From NCBI GenBank assembly GCA_027486555.1, contig JAIXOX010000055.1:1-40068 (forward strand): 40,068 nucleotides of DNA, read 5' to 3'. The notes beneath the pieces are model-generated. The model was not told the DNA's origin and searched no databases. It saw only the letters and a program-made list of their open reading frames with translations. Numbering within the stretch: the stretch's first letter is position 1; the number at the start of each line of letters is the position of its first letter. This document shows, one piece after another, positions 30,920 through 39,250 of this stretch. This DNA is from Comamonadaceae bacterium. GTDB taxonomy: Bacteria > Pseudomonadota > Gammaproteobacteria > Burkholderiales > Burkholderiaceae_C. The position numbers and the translations under genes are program-made.

Positions 30920-31311
30920 ACGACCTCATGACCGATTTGGCCCTGAATTGCCGCCGCCTCTTTTTGCGTAACCACACGGTGGACGTGCGCATCGGCGCGC
31001 ACGACTTTGAAAAGCTCGGCCCCCAGCGCATCGTCTTCAATGTCGAGCTGTTCGTGCCCTACAGCGCGTCCACCCCCACGCAAGACGATTTGGCCGAAGT
31101 GGTGGATTACGACTTCATCAGAGAGGTCATCGCGCACCGTGTGGCTAAGGGCCACATCGTGCTGCAAGAGACCTTGTGTGACGACCTGATGCGCGAGCTG
31201 ATCGCACACCCCCAGGTGCAGGCGGTGCGCCTGTCCAGCTGCAAACCCGATGTGTACCCGGACTGCGAAGCCGTCGGGGTTGAAATTTTCCAAATCAAAC
31301 CAGCGCCATGA
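30916..31311 (+). CDS. folB: Dihydroneopterin aldolase family protein (first of two)
   Basis: 131 residues of the FolB/FolX T-fold. Family residues are kept: Glu32 (HDFEKLGPQ), Tyr65 (VDYDFI), Glu85 (VLQETL) and Lys110 (SSCKPDVY), followed by DCEAVGVEIF. FolB converts dihydroneopterin to 6-hydroxymethyl-dihydropterin and glycolaldehyde in folate synthesis; FolX epimerises dihydroneopterin triphosphate, and the two cannot be told apart by eye. The ATG overlaps the pteridine reductase stop (ATGA), and the stop overlaps the next FolB-like gene (ATGA). Confidence 0.85.
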   Translation: MNDLMTDLALNCRRLFLRNHTVDVRIGAHDFEKLGPQRIVFNVELFVPYSASTPTQDDLAEVVDYDFIREVIAHRVAKGHIVLQETLCDDLMRELIAHPQVQAVRLSSCKPDVYPDCEAVGVEIFQIKPAP

Positions 31312-31679
31312 AAACCCCAGCCGGACACCAAACCCTGGAGCTGACCGGTTTGCGCTTTGACGCGAACCTGGGCATCCTCGAACACGAAAAAACAGGCCCG
31401 CAGCCAATCCAGGTCGACACCGAGTTGAACCTGGGCACGCAGCCCCTGATGCCCAGCGATGACGACATCATGCATGTGCTGGACTACCGCAAGGTGCGCA
31501 AGATCATCATCGATGAATGCACCGCTGAGCACATCAACCTGCTGGAAACGCTGATCGGCAAAGTCTCGAACCGCCTGATGCAATTGCCCGGCGTTTTGGG
31601 CGTGCGCGTCAAGATTGCCAAACTTGAAATTTTTGAAGACTGCGAAGTGGCCATTCGCATGGAAACCGGACAGTGGTGA
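31308..31679 (+). CDS. Dihydroneopterin aldolase family protein (second of two)
   Basis: 123 residues, also FolB/FolX-like. Glu27 ([10 protein letters not shown]), Tyr60 (LDYRKV), Glu80 (NLLETL) and Lys105 (KIAKLEIF) align with the residues of the preceding protein, then DCEVAIRME. The two share the fold but are far from identical, so this is not a recent duplication. One may be the true FolB and the other a FolX-like epimerase or a subunit of a mixed ring (inference). ATGA overlap with the upstream gene; ttcA begins 5 bp after its stop. Confidence 0.85.
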   Translation: MKTPAGHQTLELTGLRFDANLGILEHEKTGPQPIQVDTELNLGTQPLMPSDDDIMHVLDYRKVRKIIIDECTAEHINLLETLIGKVSNRLMQLPGVLGVRVKIAKLEIFEDCEVAIRMETGQW

Positions 31680-31684
31680 ACCTC

Positions 31685-32629
31685 ATGAACACAGCAGCAG
31701 ACACAGAAACTGACAACGCCTGGGTACAAGCGCAAGCCGAATCAGAGGCTGCCAAAGCCATCAAGATCGAACGCGAAACCCACAAGCTCGAAAAACGCCT
31801 GTGCCGCCAAATGGGCCAGGCCATCAGCGACTTCAACCTGATCGAAGATGGCGACCGCATCATGGTTTGCATGTCGGGTGGCAAAGACAGCTACGGCATG
31901 CTCGACATCCTGCTCAAGATGAAGGCCCGCGCGCCAGTCGACTTCGAGCTGGTGGCGGTCAACCTGGACCAAAAGCAACCCGGCTTTCCAGACCACATAT
32001 TGCCCGCTTACCTCAAAGAGCTAGGGGTGGAGTTCCACATCGAAACGCAAGACACGTATTCGATCGTGAAGGACAAAATCCCCGAAGGCAAGACCATGTG
32101 CAGCCTGTGCTCGCGTCTGCGCCGGGGCATTTTGTACCGCGTGGCTCGGGAGCTCAAATGCAACAAGCTGGCGCTCGGCCACCACCGCGACGACATGCTG
32201 CAGACCTTCTTTTTGAACATGTTCTTTGGCGGCAAGCTCAAAGGCATGCCTCCTAAGCTGGTCAGCGACAACGGCGAGTTCATGGTGATCCGCCCGCTGG
32301 CCTATGTGGCCGAAACCGACCTGATCCGTTGGGCAGAGCACCGACAGTTCCCCATCATCCCTTGCACACTGTGTGGCAGCCAAGAAAACCTGCAACGCCT
32401 GCAGGTGGGCAACATGCTGCGCGAGTGGCAAAAGAAGCACCCTGGCCGCATTGAAAACATGTTTTCGGCTTTGCAAAACGTGGTGCCCTCGCATTTGATG
32501 GACGCCAAGCTGCACGGCTTCAAGGACCTGAAAATCACCGGCATCGAATCGGACGACGGCGACAAGGCTTTTGACGAAGAAGCGTTCAAGGAAGTGTCCT
32601 TGCCCGGTATTCAGGTCATCTCGATGTAA
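31685..32629 (+). CDS. ttcA: tRNA 2-thiocytidine(32) synthetase
   Basis: 314 residues. PP-loop SGGKDS binds [13 protein letters not shown] and CTLCGSQ supply cysteines for the Fe-S cluster that carries sulfur in the TtcA family. [20 protein letters not shown] is the family signature. It thiolates cytidine 32 of certain tRNAs. The start at 31685 (MNTAADTE) has GGTGA 6 bases upstream; GTG codons at 31673 and 31676 lie within the end of the previous gene. It is in the pterin operon by position and also precedes a lipoprotein gene. Confidence 0.96.
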   Translation: MNTAADTETDNAWVQAQAESEAAKAIKIERETHKLEKRLCRQMGQAISDFNLIEDGDRIMVCMSGGKDSYGMLDILLKMKARAPVDFELVAVNLDQKQPGFPDHILPAYLKELGVEFHIETQDTYSIVKDKIPEGKTMCSLCSRLRRGILYRVARELKCNKLALGHHRDDMLQTFFLNMFFGGKLKGMPPKLVSDNGEFMVIRPLAYVAETDLIRWAEHRQFPIIPCTLCGSQENLQRLQVGNMLREWQKKHPGRIENMFSALQNVVPSHLMDAKLHGFKDLKITGIESDDGDKAFDEEAFKEVSLPGIQVISM

Positions 32630-32646
32630 CCCTCAGGAGACAGACC

Positions 32647-33276
32647 ATGCACAAAGAAATTCAGCCCATCTCACGTCGCATTCATGTGGCCGTGGCCGCA
32701 TTGGCTTTGGCGCTTTTAAGCGGCTGCGCATCCATGCGCCTGGTCGACAGCGATGTGGTGTCGGTGGCCGCCGTACCGCCGGGCATGAATTTGCAAGGGG
32801 CCAAATACCGCTTCGAGCGCCTGCCCTCGCAAGTGCACAACCCCGAAGCCGGCGTGGCCGAGCAGCAAGCCCAAGCCGCCATGACGGCTGTGGGTTTGGT
32901 GCGTGACGATGCCGGTGCCAGCTTGAGCGTGATGGTGGGCTTCAACGGCACACAATACCCAGCGGACCCGTGGGGCCGCCCCATCGCCCCGGGTTGGACG
33001 CCGCAGGGCAGCATCTCCATTGGTTCTGGCTTCGGCTCGCACATCGGATTGGGCATGGGCATGCGCTTTCCGCCGCCCACGCACTACCGCCGCGAAGTCA
33101 GCCTGATCATGCGCGACCTCAAATCGGGCCAAGTGGTGTACGAAACCCGCGCCAACCACGCAGGTCCCTGGATCGACAGCGTGCCGATTTTTGCCACCTT
33201 GTTCCAAGCCGCACTGGCCAATTTCCCCAACCCGCCAGCAGGTCCGCGCAGAGTCAACATTGAACTGCCCCGCTGA
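32647..33276 (+). CDS. DUF4136 domain lipoprotein
   Basis: 209 residues. A signal peptide with lipobox (HVAVAALALALLSGC) gives a lipidated Cys27 followed by Ala, predicting sorting to the outer membrane. The mature part matches DUF4136: YRFERLPSQVHNPEAGVAEQ, AAMTAVGLVRDDAGASLSVM, and REVSLIMRDLKSGQVVYETR. A glycine-rich loop (SIGSGFGSHIGLGMGMRF) lies in the middle. Function unknown. AGGAGA lies 7 bases before the ATG. It sits 17 bp after ttcA and 14 bp before the phosphatase gene, so all are likely on one transcript. Confidence 0.88.
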   Translation: MHKEIQPISRRIHVAVAALALALLSGCASMRLVDSDVVSVAAVPPGMNLQGAKYRFERLPSQVHNPEAGVAEQQAQAAMTAVGLVRDDAGASLSVMVGFNGTQYPADPWGRPIAPGWTPQGSISIGSGFGSHIGLGMGMRFPPPTHYRREVSLIMRDLKSGQVVYETRANHAGPWIDSVPIFATLFQAALANFPNPPAGPRRVNIELPR

Positions 33277-33290
33277 ACACCCCAAAATTC

Positions 33291-33935
33291 ATGGAACCCA
33301 CCCGCATTTTGGCCATTCGCCACGGTGAAACCGCCTGGAACGTCGACACCCGACTGCAAGGCCATCTGGACATCCCACTCAACGAGGTGGGCCTGCGTCA
33401 GGCGCAACACTTGGCACAAGCACTGGTGCAACGCGATGCCATGGATGCGATTTACGCCAGCGACCTGTCTCGCGCCCACACCACAGCCTTGGCCATCGCG
33501 CAGGCCACAGGTCAAACCGTGACCACCCACCCCGGCCTGCGCGAACGCCACTTTGGGGCCTTTCAAGGTCGCACTTTTGCCGAGATTGAAGTCGAGTTGC
33601 CCGAGCACGCCCGGCATTGGCGCAAACGAACACCCGACTGGGTACCGCCTGAGGGTGGCGAGTCTTTGGAAATGCTGCGCGAGCGCATCGTGGGCACGGT
33701 GGGCGAACTGGCCGCACGCCACCCCGGCCAGCAAATCGTGATGGTGGCGCACGGGGGTGTCCTCGACATCCTGTACCGCGCCGCCACCCGGCTGGATTTA
33801 CAAGCACCTCGCACTTGGCAGCTGACCAACACCGCCGTCAACCGGCTGTTGTGGACACCCCAAGGCTTGTCATTGGTGGGCTGGGGTGACACCTCGCATC
33901 TGGACGCTTTGGGCAAGGACGAGGCGACGGCCTGA
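33291..33935 (+). CDS. Histidine phosphatase family protein (phosphoglycerate mutase-like)
   Basis: 214 residues of the branch 1 histidine phosphatase family. RHGETAWNVDTRLQGHLDIP carries the phospho-acceptor His; ASDLSRAHTTA the second Arg; RERHFGAFQG the acid; and VAHGGVLDIL the second catalytic His. It resembles GpmB, CobC and other cofactor-independent-of-BPG phosphatases; true mutase activity is unlikely to be predictable. In this operon, a pterin-phosphate or nucleotide phosphatase role is conceivable, but only as inference. It is the last gene of the plus-strand operon before a convergent junction with ruvB. Confidence 0.9.
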   Translation: MEPTRILAIRHGETAWNVDTRLQGHLDIPLNEVGLRQAQHLAQALVQRDAMDAIYASDLSRAHTTALAIAQATGQTVTTHPGLRERHFGAFQGRTFAEIEVELPEHARHWRKRTPDWVPPEGGESLEMLRERIVGTVGELAARHPGQQIVMVAHGGVLDILYRAATRLDLQAPRTWQLTNTAVNRLLWTPQGLSLVGWGDTSHLDALGKDEATA

Positions 33936-34043
33936 AGCCTCAGTGGGAGGCCGCCCCAGCGAGCGAATCAGCCCCCGTTCGTCAGAGCACTCGCTCACAG
34001 GAGTGAGCTCTTACAAGGTGCCATTTGCTTGATGCCAAATTAT

Positions 34044-34117
34044 GTAGGAGCCCAACCCTTTGGGCGATGGCGTGAGGTGGCTTTATGCAGGCCATCGCCC
34101 ACGGGGTGGGCTCCTAC
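34044..34117. repeat. Hairpin repeat, CCCAA/TTGGG subtype
   Basis: Outer arms GTAGGAGCCCA/TGGGCTCCTAC (11 bp, perfect) and inner arms GGGCGATGGC/GCCATCGCCC (34062-34071 and 34091-34100, perfect) can form one long stem. Alternatively two local hairpins form: GCCCAA/TTGGGC (34050-34065, loop CCCT) and GCCCAC/GTGGGC (34097-34111, loop GGG). The architecture is the same as in the copy at 37478-37549 although the bases differ. A more decayed piece with GTGGGAGG...GAGCTCTTAC lies just before it at about 33942-34015. Confidence 0.8.
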
Positions 34118-34188
34118 GAAAACCAAGCTTGCATCGCTTATAGAAAGTCCGGCCGATCAACGCACGGAAAGAAAAACAGCTTTTGTCT

Positions 34189-35241
34189 TCACATCCGTTC
34201 GCCAAACGACTTGGGCGGCGTGACGCCCAGGTGCTTAAAAGCTGCCAAAGTGGCCATGCGTCCGCGTGGGGTACGCTGCAAATAGCCTTGCTGGATCAAA
34301 TAGGGCTCGATCACGTCTTCGATGGTGTCGCGCTCCTCGCCGATGCTGGCGGCGATGTTGTCCAGGCCCACCGGGCCGCCGTCAAAACGGTGGATCACCG
34401 CTTCGAGCAGTTTGCGGTCCATCAGGTCAAAGCCTTCGGGGTCCACATCGAGCATGACCAGCGCTTTTTGCGCGATGCCTTTGTGGATGGTGCCGTCGCC
34501 TTTCACATCCGCATAGTCGCGCACCCGGCGCAACAGGCGGTTGGCGATGCGCGGCGTGCCGCGTGAGCGGCGGGCGATCTCGAACGAGCCTTCGGGGTCA
34601 ATCGGCGCTTTGAGCAGCCCGGCACTGCGGGTCACGATGCGGGTCAGCTCTTCGGGCGTGTAGAACTCCAGGCGCGAGACGATGCCAAAACGGTCGCGCA
34701 GCGGGTTGGTCAGCATGCCGGCACGCGTAGTCGCACCCACCAGGGTGAAAGGCTGCAAGTCGAGCTTGATGCTGCGCGCCGCCGGCCCTTCGCCGATCAT
34801 GATGTCGATCTGGTAATCCTCCAGCGCGGGGTAGAGGATCTCTTCGACCACAGGCGAGAGGCGGTGGATCTCGTCAATAAAGAGCACATCGTTGCGCTCC
34901 AGATTGGTCAGCAACGCCGCCAAATCTTTGGGTTTCTCGAGCACTGGGCCGCTGGTCTGGCGCAGATTCACGCCCAACTCGGCGGCAATGATGTGGCTCA
35001 GCGTCGTCTTGCCAAGCCCGGGCGGGCCAAACAACAGCACATGGTCCAGCGGCTCCTCGCGCATCTTGGCCGCGCTGATGAAAATCTCCAGCTGCTCGCG
35101 CACCTTGACCTGGCCGACGTATTCGTCGAGCAGCTTGGGGCGCAAGGCGCGTTCAATGGCTTCTTCCTGGTGGGACACAGGGGCCGCAGAAATGACCCGG
35201 GACTCGGGCTGGGGTGCGAAATCGTCGGTGCGGATGCTCAT
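34189..35241 (-). CDS. ruvB: Holliday junction branch migration DNA helicase RuvB
   Basis: 350 residues. The AAA+ motor of the RuvABC resolvasome: [20 protein letters not shown], Walker [11 protein letters not shown], Walker [10 protein letters not shown], sensor [10 protein letters not shown], arginine-finger region [14 protein letters not shown], and a C-terminal winged helix ([20 protein letters not shown]). It drives branch migration with RuvA during recombination repair. It starts 12 bp after ruvA on the same strand. No ruvC is in the window, and no LexA-type CTG-N10-CAG was noticed upstream of ruvA. Confidence 0.98.
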   Translation of the reverse strand: MSIRTDDFAPQPESRVISAAPVSHQEEAIERALRPKLLDEYVGQVKVREQLEIFISAAKMREEPLDHVLLFGPPGLGKTTLSHIIAAELGVNLRQTSGPVLEKPKDLAALLTNLERNDVLFIDEIHRLSPVVEEILYPALEDYQIDIMIGEGPAARSIKLDLQPFTLVGATTRAGMLTNPLRDRFGIVSRLEFYTPEELTRIVTRSAGLLKAPIDPEGSFEIARRSRGTPRIANRLLRRVRDYADVKGDGTIHKGIAQKALVMLDVDPEGFDLMDRKLLEAVIHRFDGGPVGLDNIAASIGEERDTIEDVIEPYLIQQGYLQRTPRGRMATLAAFKHLGVTPPKSFGERM

Positions 35242-35253
35242 GGCTCAGTTCAT

Positions 35254-35829
35254 TTATTTGTTCAAGGCTTTGAGTGCCAGCTTGATGCCCTCGCTCACCC
35301 CCACGTCCACAGGCAGGCTCTTGAGGGCGGCAGCAGCTTCCTTGTCGTTGTAGCCCAGCGCCAACAAGGCCTGCTGGATGTCGTTTTGCGCATCGCTGGT
35401 GTGAACGGCAAACAAGCCGCCCAAGTCGCCGCCCAGTTTGCCTTTGAGTTCGAGCAGCAAACGCTCTGCGGTTTTTTTGCCAATGCCGGGCACCTTGACC
35501 AAACGCCCCACTTCTTGGGTGGTGATGGCCTGCGCCAAGTCATCCACGCTCATGCCCGACAACACACTCAGCGCCGTGCGGGGACCCACGCCGGAAATTT
35601 TGATGAGTTGCCGAAAGGCTTCACGCTCGGCCAGCGTGGCAAAACCATAGAGGATTTGCGCGTCTTCGCGCACCACAAAGTGCGTGACCAAACTGACTTT
35701 TTCGCCCGTGGACGGCAAGTTGTAAAAGGTGCTCATGGGCACATTCACCTCGTAGCCTACGCCATGGCAGTCCACCACCACCTCGGGGGGGTTTTTGTCG
35801 CTCAGGATGCCAGTGAGTTTGCCAATCAT
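35254..35829 (-). CDS. ruvA: Holliday junction branch migration protein RuvA
   Basis: 191 residues. Domain I OB-fold begins [20 protein letters not shown]; domain II has two helix-hairpin-helix motifs ([18 protein letters not shown] and [20 protein letters not shown]); domain III (about 145-191, [20 protein letters not shown]) contacts RuvB. It binds four-way junctions as a tetramer. Slightly shorter than the E. coli protein (203). The start at 35829 is fixed by the conserved MIGxLxG. The frame stays open for 1 kb upstream, antisense to phoH, which is not coding. The ribosome site is poor. Confidence 0.97.
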   Translation of the reverse strand: MIGKLTGILSDKNPPEVVVDCHGVGYEVNVPMSTFYNLPSTGEKVSLVTHFVVREDAQILYGFATLAEREAFRQLIKISGVGPRTALSVLSGMSVDDLAQAITTQEVGRLVKVPGIGKKTAERLLLELKGKLGGDLGGLFAVHTSDAQNDIQQALLALGYNDKEAAAALKSLPVDVGVSEGIKLALKALNK

Positions 35830-35913
35830 GGGGGGTGACGCCTTAAATGCCTGTGTTGGGAGAAAATGCGCTCTTGGCCGGGCCACACACTGAGCACATT
35901 TAGGATTATCAAC

Positions 35914-36894
35914 TTGATCGTCAGACACACCTTCACGCCGCACAACAACAACCGCCTGTCTCACCTGTGCGGCCCCATGGATGCGCACCTGCGCACCATC
36001 GAGGCGGGCTTGCAGGTGAGCATCGCGCACCGCCACGAGCAGTTCAAGGTGGATGGCCCCAAGGCGGTGGCCCTGAGGGCCATGGAGATTTTGCAGGCCA
36101 TTTACGAACGCGCCGATCGGCCGATTGCGCCCGATATGGTGCAACTCATGCTGATCGGCGACAGCGGGGGAAATGAAGCCGAGCTGCCCGCCTTGCAAAC
36201 CCGCCGCACCGACCTGAAGGCCCGCACTCCGGTGCAGGCAGCCTATCTGGAAAGCATCGCGACACACGACATCAGCTTTGGCATCGGGCCTGCAGGCACG
36301 GGCAAGACCTATCTGGCCGTTGCCTGCGCGGTGGACGCGCTGGAGCGCAGCAGCGTGCAGCGCATTGTGCTGACCCGGCCGGCTGTTGAAGCAGGCGAGC
36401 GTTTGGGCTTTTTGCCGGGCGACCTGTCGCAAAAGGTGGACCCGTATTTGCGCCCGCTGTACGACGCGCTGTATGACCTGATGGGTCACGACAAGGTGCA
36501 AAAGGCCTTTGAACGCAATGCCATCGAGGTGGCCCCCCTGGCTTTCATGCGTGGGCGCACCCTGAACAACGCCTTTGTGATCCTGGACGAAGCGCAAAAC
36601 ACCAGCACCGAGCAGATGAAGATGTTTTTGACACGCATTGGCTTTGGTGCCAAGGCGGTGGTCACCGGTGACGTGAGCCAGATCGACTTGCCCAAGGGGC
36701 AGCTGTCGGGCCTGATTGACGCTGAACGGGTGCTCAAACGGGTCAAAGGCATTGCCTTCACACGCTTTAGCAGTGCTGACGTGGTGCGCCACCCACTGGT
36801 GGCCCGCATTGTGGACGCCTACGATGCGCAAGGCAGCGCCGCCATGAGGGCGGGCGTCACCACCCGGCGAAAGCCTTTGCTCACCGACGATTGA
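35914..36894 (+). CDS. PhoH family protein (YbeZ-like ATPase)
   Basis: 326 residues from a TTG start at 35914 preceded by AGGA at 8 bases; this start gives the family N-terminus ([20 protein letters not shown]). The P-loop is [13 protein letters not shown], with [20 protein letters not shown], Walker [11 protein letters not shown], and [17 protein letters not shown]. PhoH/YbeZ proteins act with the RNase YbeY in rRNA and ribosome quality control; the next gene is ybeY (20-bp gap), supporting that role. Divergent from ruvA across 84 bp. Confidence 0.94.
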   Translation: MIVRHTFTPHNNNRLSHLCGPMDAHLRTIEAGLQVSIAHRHEQFKVDGPKAVALRAMEILQAIYERADRPIAPDMVQLMLIGDSGGNEAELPALQTRRTDLKARTPVQAAYLESIATHDISFGIGPAGTGKTYLAVACAVDALERSSVQRIVLTRPAVEAGERLGFLPGDLSQKVDPYLRPLYDALYDLMGHDKVQKAFERNAIEVAPLAFMRGRTLNNAFVILDEAQNTSTEQMKMFLTRIGFGAKAVVTGDVSQIDLPKGQLSGLIDAERVLKRVKGIAFTRFSSADVVRHPLVARIVDAYDAQGSAAMRAGVTTRRKPLLTDD

Positions 36895-36914
36895 ATTCCG
36901 AATCCCACAAGCCC

Positions 36915-37370
36915 ATGTCTCTGCAAAAACTCCAGCTGTCCCTGCAATTTGGCGACATTCCCTATGCAGCCCGCCACCGTGCCGCCCTGCCCCGCCACGC
37001 GGTGGCCCGCGCCATTCGCCACGCGCTGGCCGATGACGCCGAAATCACGGTGCGCATCGTGGGCGAAGATGAAGGCCGCGAACTGAACAAGAGCTATCGC
37101 AAAAAAGACTACGCCACCAATGTGCTGACCTTTGATTACGAACAAGAGCCCGTTGTGATGGCCGATTTGGTGCTGTGCGCCCCGGTGGTGGCGCGTGAGG
37201 CCAAAGAACAAGGCAAGACGCTGGCCGCTCATTACGCACATTTGCTGGTGCACGGCACGCTGCACGCCCAGGGCTGGGACCATGAAACCAGTACCGCCGA
37301 CGCCGAGGAGATGGAGGCCTATGAGGTGGCCATTTTGGCGGGGTTGGGGTTGAAGAACCCTTACCTTTGA
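36915..37370 (+). CDS. ybeY: rRNA maturation endoribonuclease YbeY
   Basis: 151 residues. The zinc site [15 protein letters not shown] (His-x3-His-x5-His) is complete, with [15 protein letters not shown] upstream. YbeY matures 16S rRNA 3' ends and takes part in ribosome quality control. ATG 36915 is used; a TTG at 36891 overlapping the phoH stop would add eight residues. Neither has a strong ribosome site, and coupling to phoH is likely. It is followed by a 332-bp convergent junction with two inverted-repeat elements. Confidence 0.95.
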   Translation: MSLQKLQLSLQFGDIPYAARHRAALPRHAVARAIRHALADDAEITVRIVGEDEGRELNKSYRKKDYATNVLTFDYEQEPVVMADLVLCAPVVAREAKEQGKTLAAHYAHLLVHGTLHAQGWDHETSTADAEEMEAYEVAILAGLGLKNPYL

Positions 37371-37477
37371 GTTCGTTTTCTGGTTGTTGCGGTGAGGTCT
37401 CGGATGGTTTGAGCCAGGGAGGCCTCGAATGGGGTGCAAGGTTTGCCTTGGGGACAGTGATCAGCGATGGTGGCATT

Positions 37478-37586
37478 GTGGGAGCCCCGCCCTCGGGGCG
37501 ATGGGTGTTGGTCCGCGAGGCTCGATCGCGGCGAGGGCGCCGCTCCCACAAACAAAGCGTTCATGCCAACTTCACAGGTCCGGATC
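37478..37586. repeat. Hairpin repeat with 19-nt tail (ybeY-dbpA junction)
   Basis: The core (37478-37549) has outer arms GTGGGAGC/GCTCCCAC. Two local hairpins are GCCCC/GGGGC (loop GCCCTC, 37489-37494) and GCGGC/GCCGC (loop GAGGGC, 37533-37538). The two 6-base loops are exact complements, so they could pair with each other or swap into one long stem. The tail AACTTCACAGGTCCGGATC is at 37568-37586. The best-preserved single copy in the window. Confidence 0.8.
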
Positions 37587-37602
37587 AATGACTGACTACT
37601 CA

Positions 37603-37678
37603 GGTGTGTGAGGGGATGCGGCGGGTGACGATTTTCGGTACCCCGGTATGAGGAACCCGCCGCATCCCCTCACACACC
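37603..37678. repeat. 24-bp perfect inverted repeat of unknown type
   Basis: Arms at 37603-37626 and 37655-37678 are perfectly complementary over 24 bp (starting GGTGTGTGAGGGGATG, ending with CGGCGGGT) around a 28-base spacer containing GGTACC. The sequence is unrelated to the other hairpin family. There is no T-run, so it is not a standard terminator. It lies 24 bp before the end of dbpA, in the convergent junction with ybeY. It may be a bidirectional terminator-like hairpin or a small mobile palindrome. Confidence 0.75.
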
Positions 37679-37702
37679 GTCCACCGCAAAAGACCAAGAA
37701 CG

Positions 37703-39112
37703 TCAGAGCAACCGAACCTTAACACTCTTGCCCTTGATTTTGCCGTGCGACAACTGAGCTTCCACCTTCTTGGCCAAATCTGCCTGCACCGCCACATAAG
37801 TCGAAAACTCGTTCACATTGATCTTGCCGACCTGCTCGCGGGTCAAACCACACTCTCCTGCCAGCGCACCCATCACGTCGCCTGCTCGGATTTTTTCCTT
37901 GCGGCCGCCCACAATCTGCAGGGTGCGCATGGGGGGCTGAAGCGGCCCACCGGCCGCAGGTGTCAGGCCCGACAAGGGTTCCCACTTCGATTCACGACCT
38001 TGCATCACCTCGATTTTGCCGACTGCGCCCATCTCGTCCATGCTGGCCAGCGTCAGGGCCAAGCCTTCGGCATCGCCCCGGCCGGTGCGGCCGATGCGGT
38101 GGATGTGGATTTCTGCGTCAGGCGTCACATCCACATTGATCACAGCCTCCAGCCCTTCCACGTCCAAGCCGCGTGAAGCCACATCGGTGGCCACCAGCAC
38201 CGAGCAACTTCGGTTGGAGAATTGCACCAACACTTGGTCGCGCTCGCGCTGCTCCAATTCGCCAAACAGGGCCAGCGCGCTGTAGCCTTGGGCCTGCAAC
38301 ACCGCCACCAAATCGCGGCACTGCTGTTTGGTGTTGCAAAAGGCCAGCGTGCGCTCAGGGCGGAAATGCGCCAGCAATTTGGACACGGCGTCCAAGCGCT
38401 GGCTTTCGCTGACTTCGAAATAAATCTGGCGGATTTTGTGGGCGCTGTGCTGCGCCTCAACCTTCACTGTTTGCGGCGCACGCATGAACTGCGCCGCCAG
38501 CTTGGCGATGCCCTCGGGGTAAGTGGCCGAAAACAGCAGGGTCTGGCGGTCTTTGGCGCATTGGCGCACCACCTTGGCGATGTCGTCGAAAAAGCCCATG
38601 TCCAGCATGCGGTCGGCCTCGTCCAGCACCAGCGTGTTCACACCCGCCAAGCTCAGCGAGCCGCGCTCCAGGTGGTCCAGGATGCGGCCGGGTGTACCCA
38701 CCACCACATCAGCGCCGTGCTCCAGGCTCACCGTCTGGCCGCGCAAGGCCACGCCCCCACACAGGGTCACGACTTTCACGTTTTGCCGGGCGCGGGCCAG
38801 GCGGCGGATTTCTTGGGTGACCTGATCGGCCAACTCGCGGGTGGGGCAAAGGATCACGGCTTGGATGGCCGCGCTGGGCGAGCCTGCCGTTTGCAGGCGC
38901 TCGATCAGGGGCAGGCCAAAAGCGGCGGTTTTGCCGCTGCCGGTGCTGGCTTGGGCGATCAAATCTTGCCCTGCCAAAGTCAGCGGCAAGCTGGCGGCCT
39001 GGATGAGCGTCATCTGGGTGTAGCCCAGTTGTTCAAGGTTTTGGAGGGTGGCGGGAGAAAGGGGGAGCTTGGCAAAGCTGTGGCTTGTTGCCACTGGATG
39101 GTTATCGGTCAT
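37703..39112 (-). CDS. dbpA: ATP-dependent RNA helicase DbpA
   Basis: 469 residues, DEAD-box. Q motif region (YTQMTLIQAASLPLTLAGQD), Walker A AQASTGSGKTAA, PTRELADQV, TPGRILDHL, DEAD in VLDEADRML, SAT in LFSATYPEG, and HRIGRTGRGDAEG. The C-terminal domain (about 395-469; MRTLQIVGGRKEKIRAGDVM, then GKINVNEFSTYVAV) is the DbpA RNA-binding domain, which recognises hairpin 92 of 23S rRNA. It assists 50S assembly. Start at 39112 (MTDNHPVA); an ATG 17 codons upstream extends into non-conserved sequence. Confidence 0.95.
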   Translation of the reverse strand: MTDNHPVATSHSFAKLPLSPATLQNLEQLGYTQMTLIQAASLPLTLAGQDLIAQASTGSGKTAAFGLPLIERLQTAGSPSAAIQAVILCPTRELADQVTQEIRRLARARQNVKVVTLCGGVALRGQTVSLEHGADVVVGTPGRILDHLERGSLSLAGVNTLVLDEADRMLDMGFFDDIAKVVRQCAKDRQTLLFSATYPEGIAKLAAQFMRAPQTVKVEAQHSAHKIRQIYFEVSESQRLDAVSKLLAHFRPERTLAFCNTKQQCRDLVAVLQAQGYSALALFGELEQRERDQVLVQFSNRSCSVLVATDVASRGLDVEGLEAVINVDVTPDAEIHIHRIGRTGRGDAEGLALTLASMDEMGAVGKIEVMQGRESKWEPLSGLTPAAGGPLQPPMRTLQIVGGRKEKIRAGDVMGALAGECGLTREQVGKINVNEFSTYVAVQADLAKKVEAQLSHGKIKGKSVKVRLL

Positions 39113-39180
39113 GTGCCGATTATCCGCTGTGGGGGTTGCCGTCTCGGGGCCGTTGGATGGCATGCATCGCAGCCGGTGCG

Positions 39181-39238
39181 ACGCTCCCGCAATGATGGTG
39201 AAAGAGTTTGTGGCAGCTCCACCCTTGGGGCGATGCAG
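39181..39238. repeat. Degenerate fragments of the hairpin repeat
   Basis: ACGCTCCCGCAATGATGG resembles a right-hand end, and GTGGCAGCTCCACCCTTGGG followed by GCGATGCAG resembles a left-hand half (compare GTGGGAGCTCCGCCCTCGGG at the last array copy). Both stems have decayed. It lies between dtd and dbpA, which are in the same direction. Confidence 0.35.
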
Positions 39239-39250
39239 CGAACACGCTGA

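Noticed and set aside
35830..36831. Long minus-strand frame extending ruvA upstream by 1 kb
   Set aside because: It is antisense to phoH, and RuvA begins at the conserved MIGKLTG; the extension has no recognisable domain.
37603..37678. Simple intrinsic terminator
   Set aside because: The stem is 24 bp with a 28-base loop and no T-run on either strand, so it does not fit the usual terminator form, although a termination role is not excluded.
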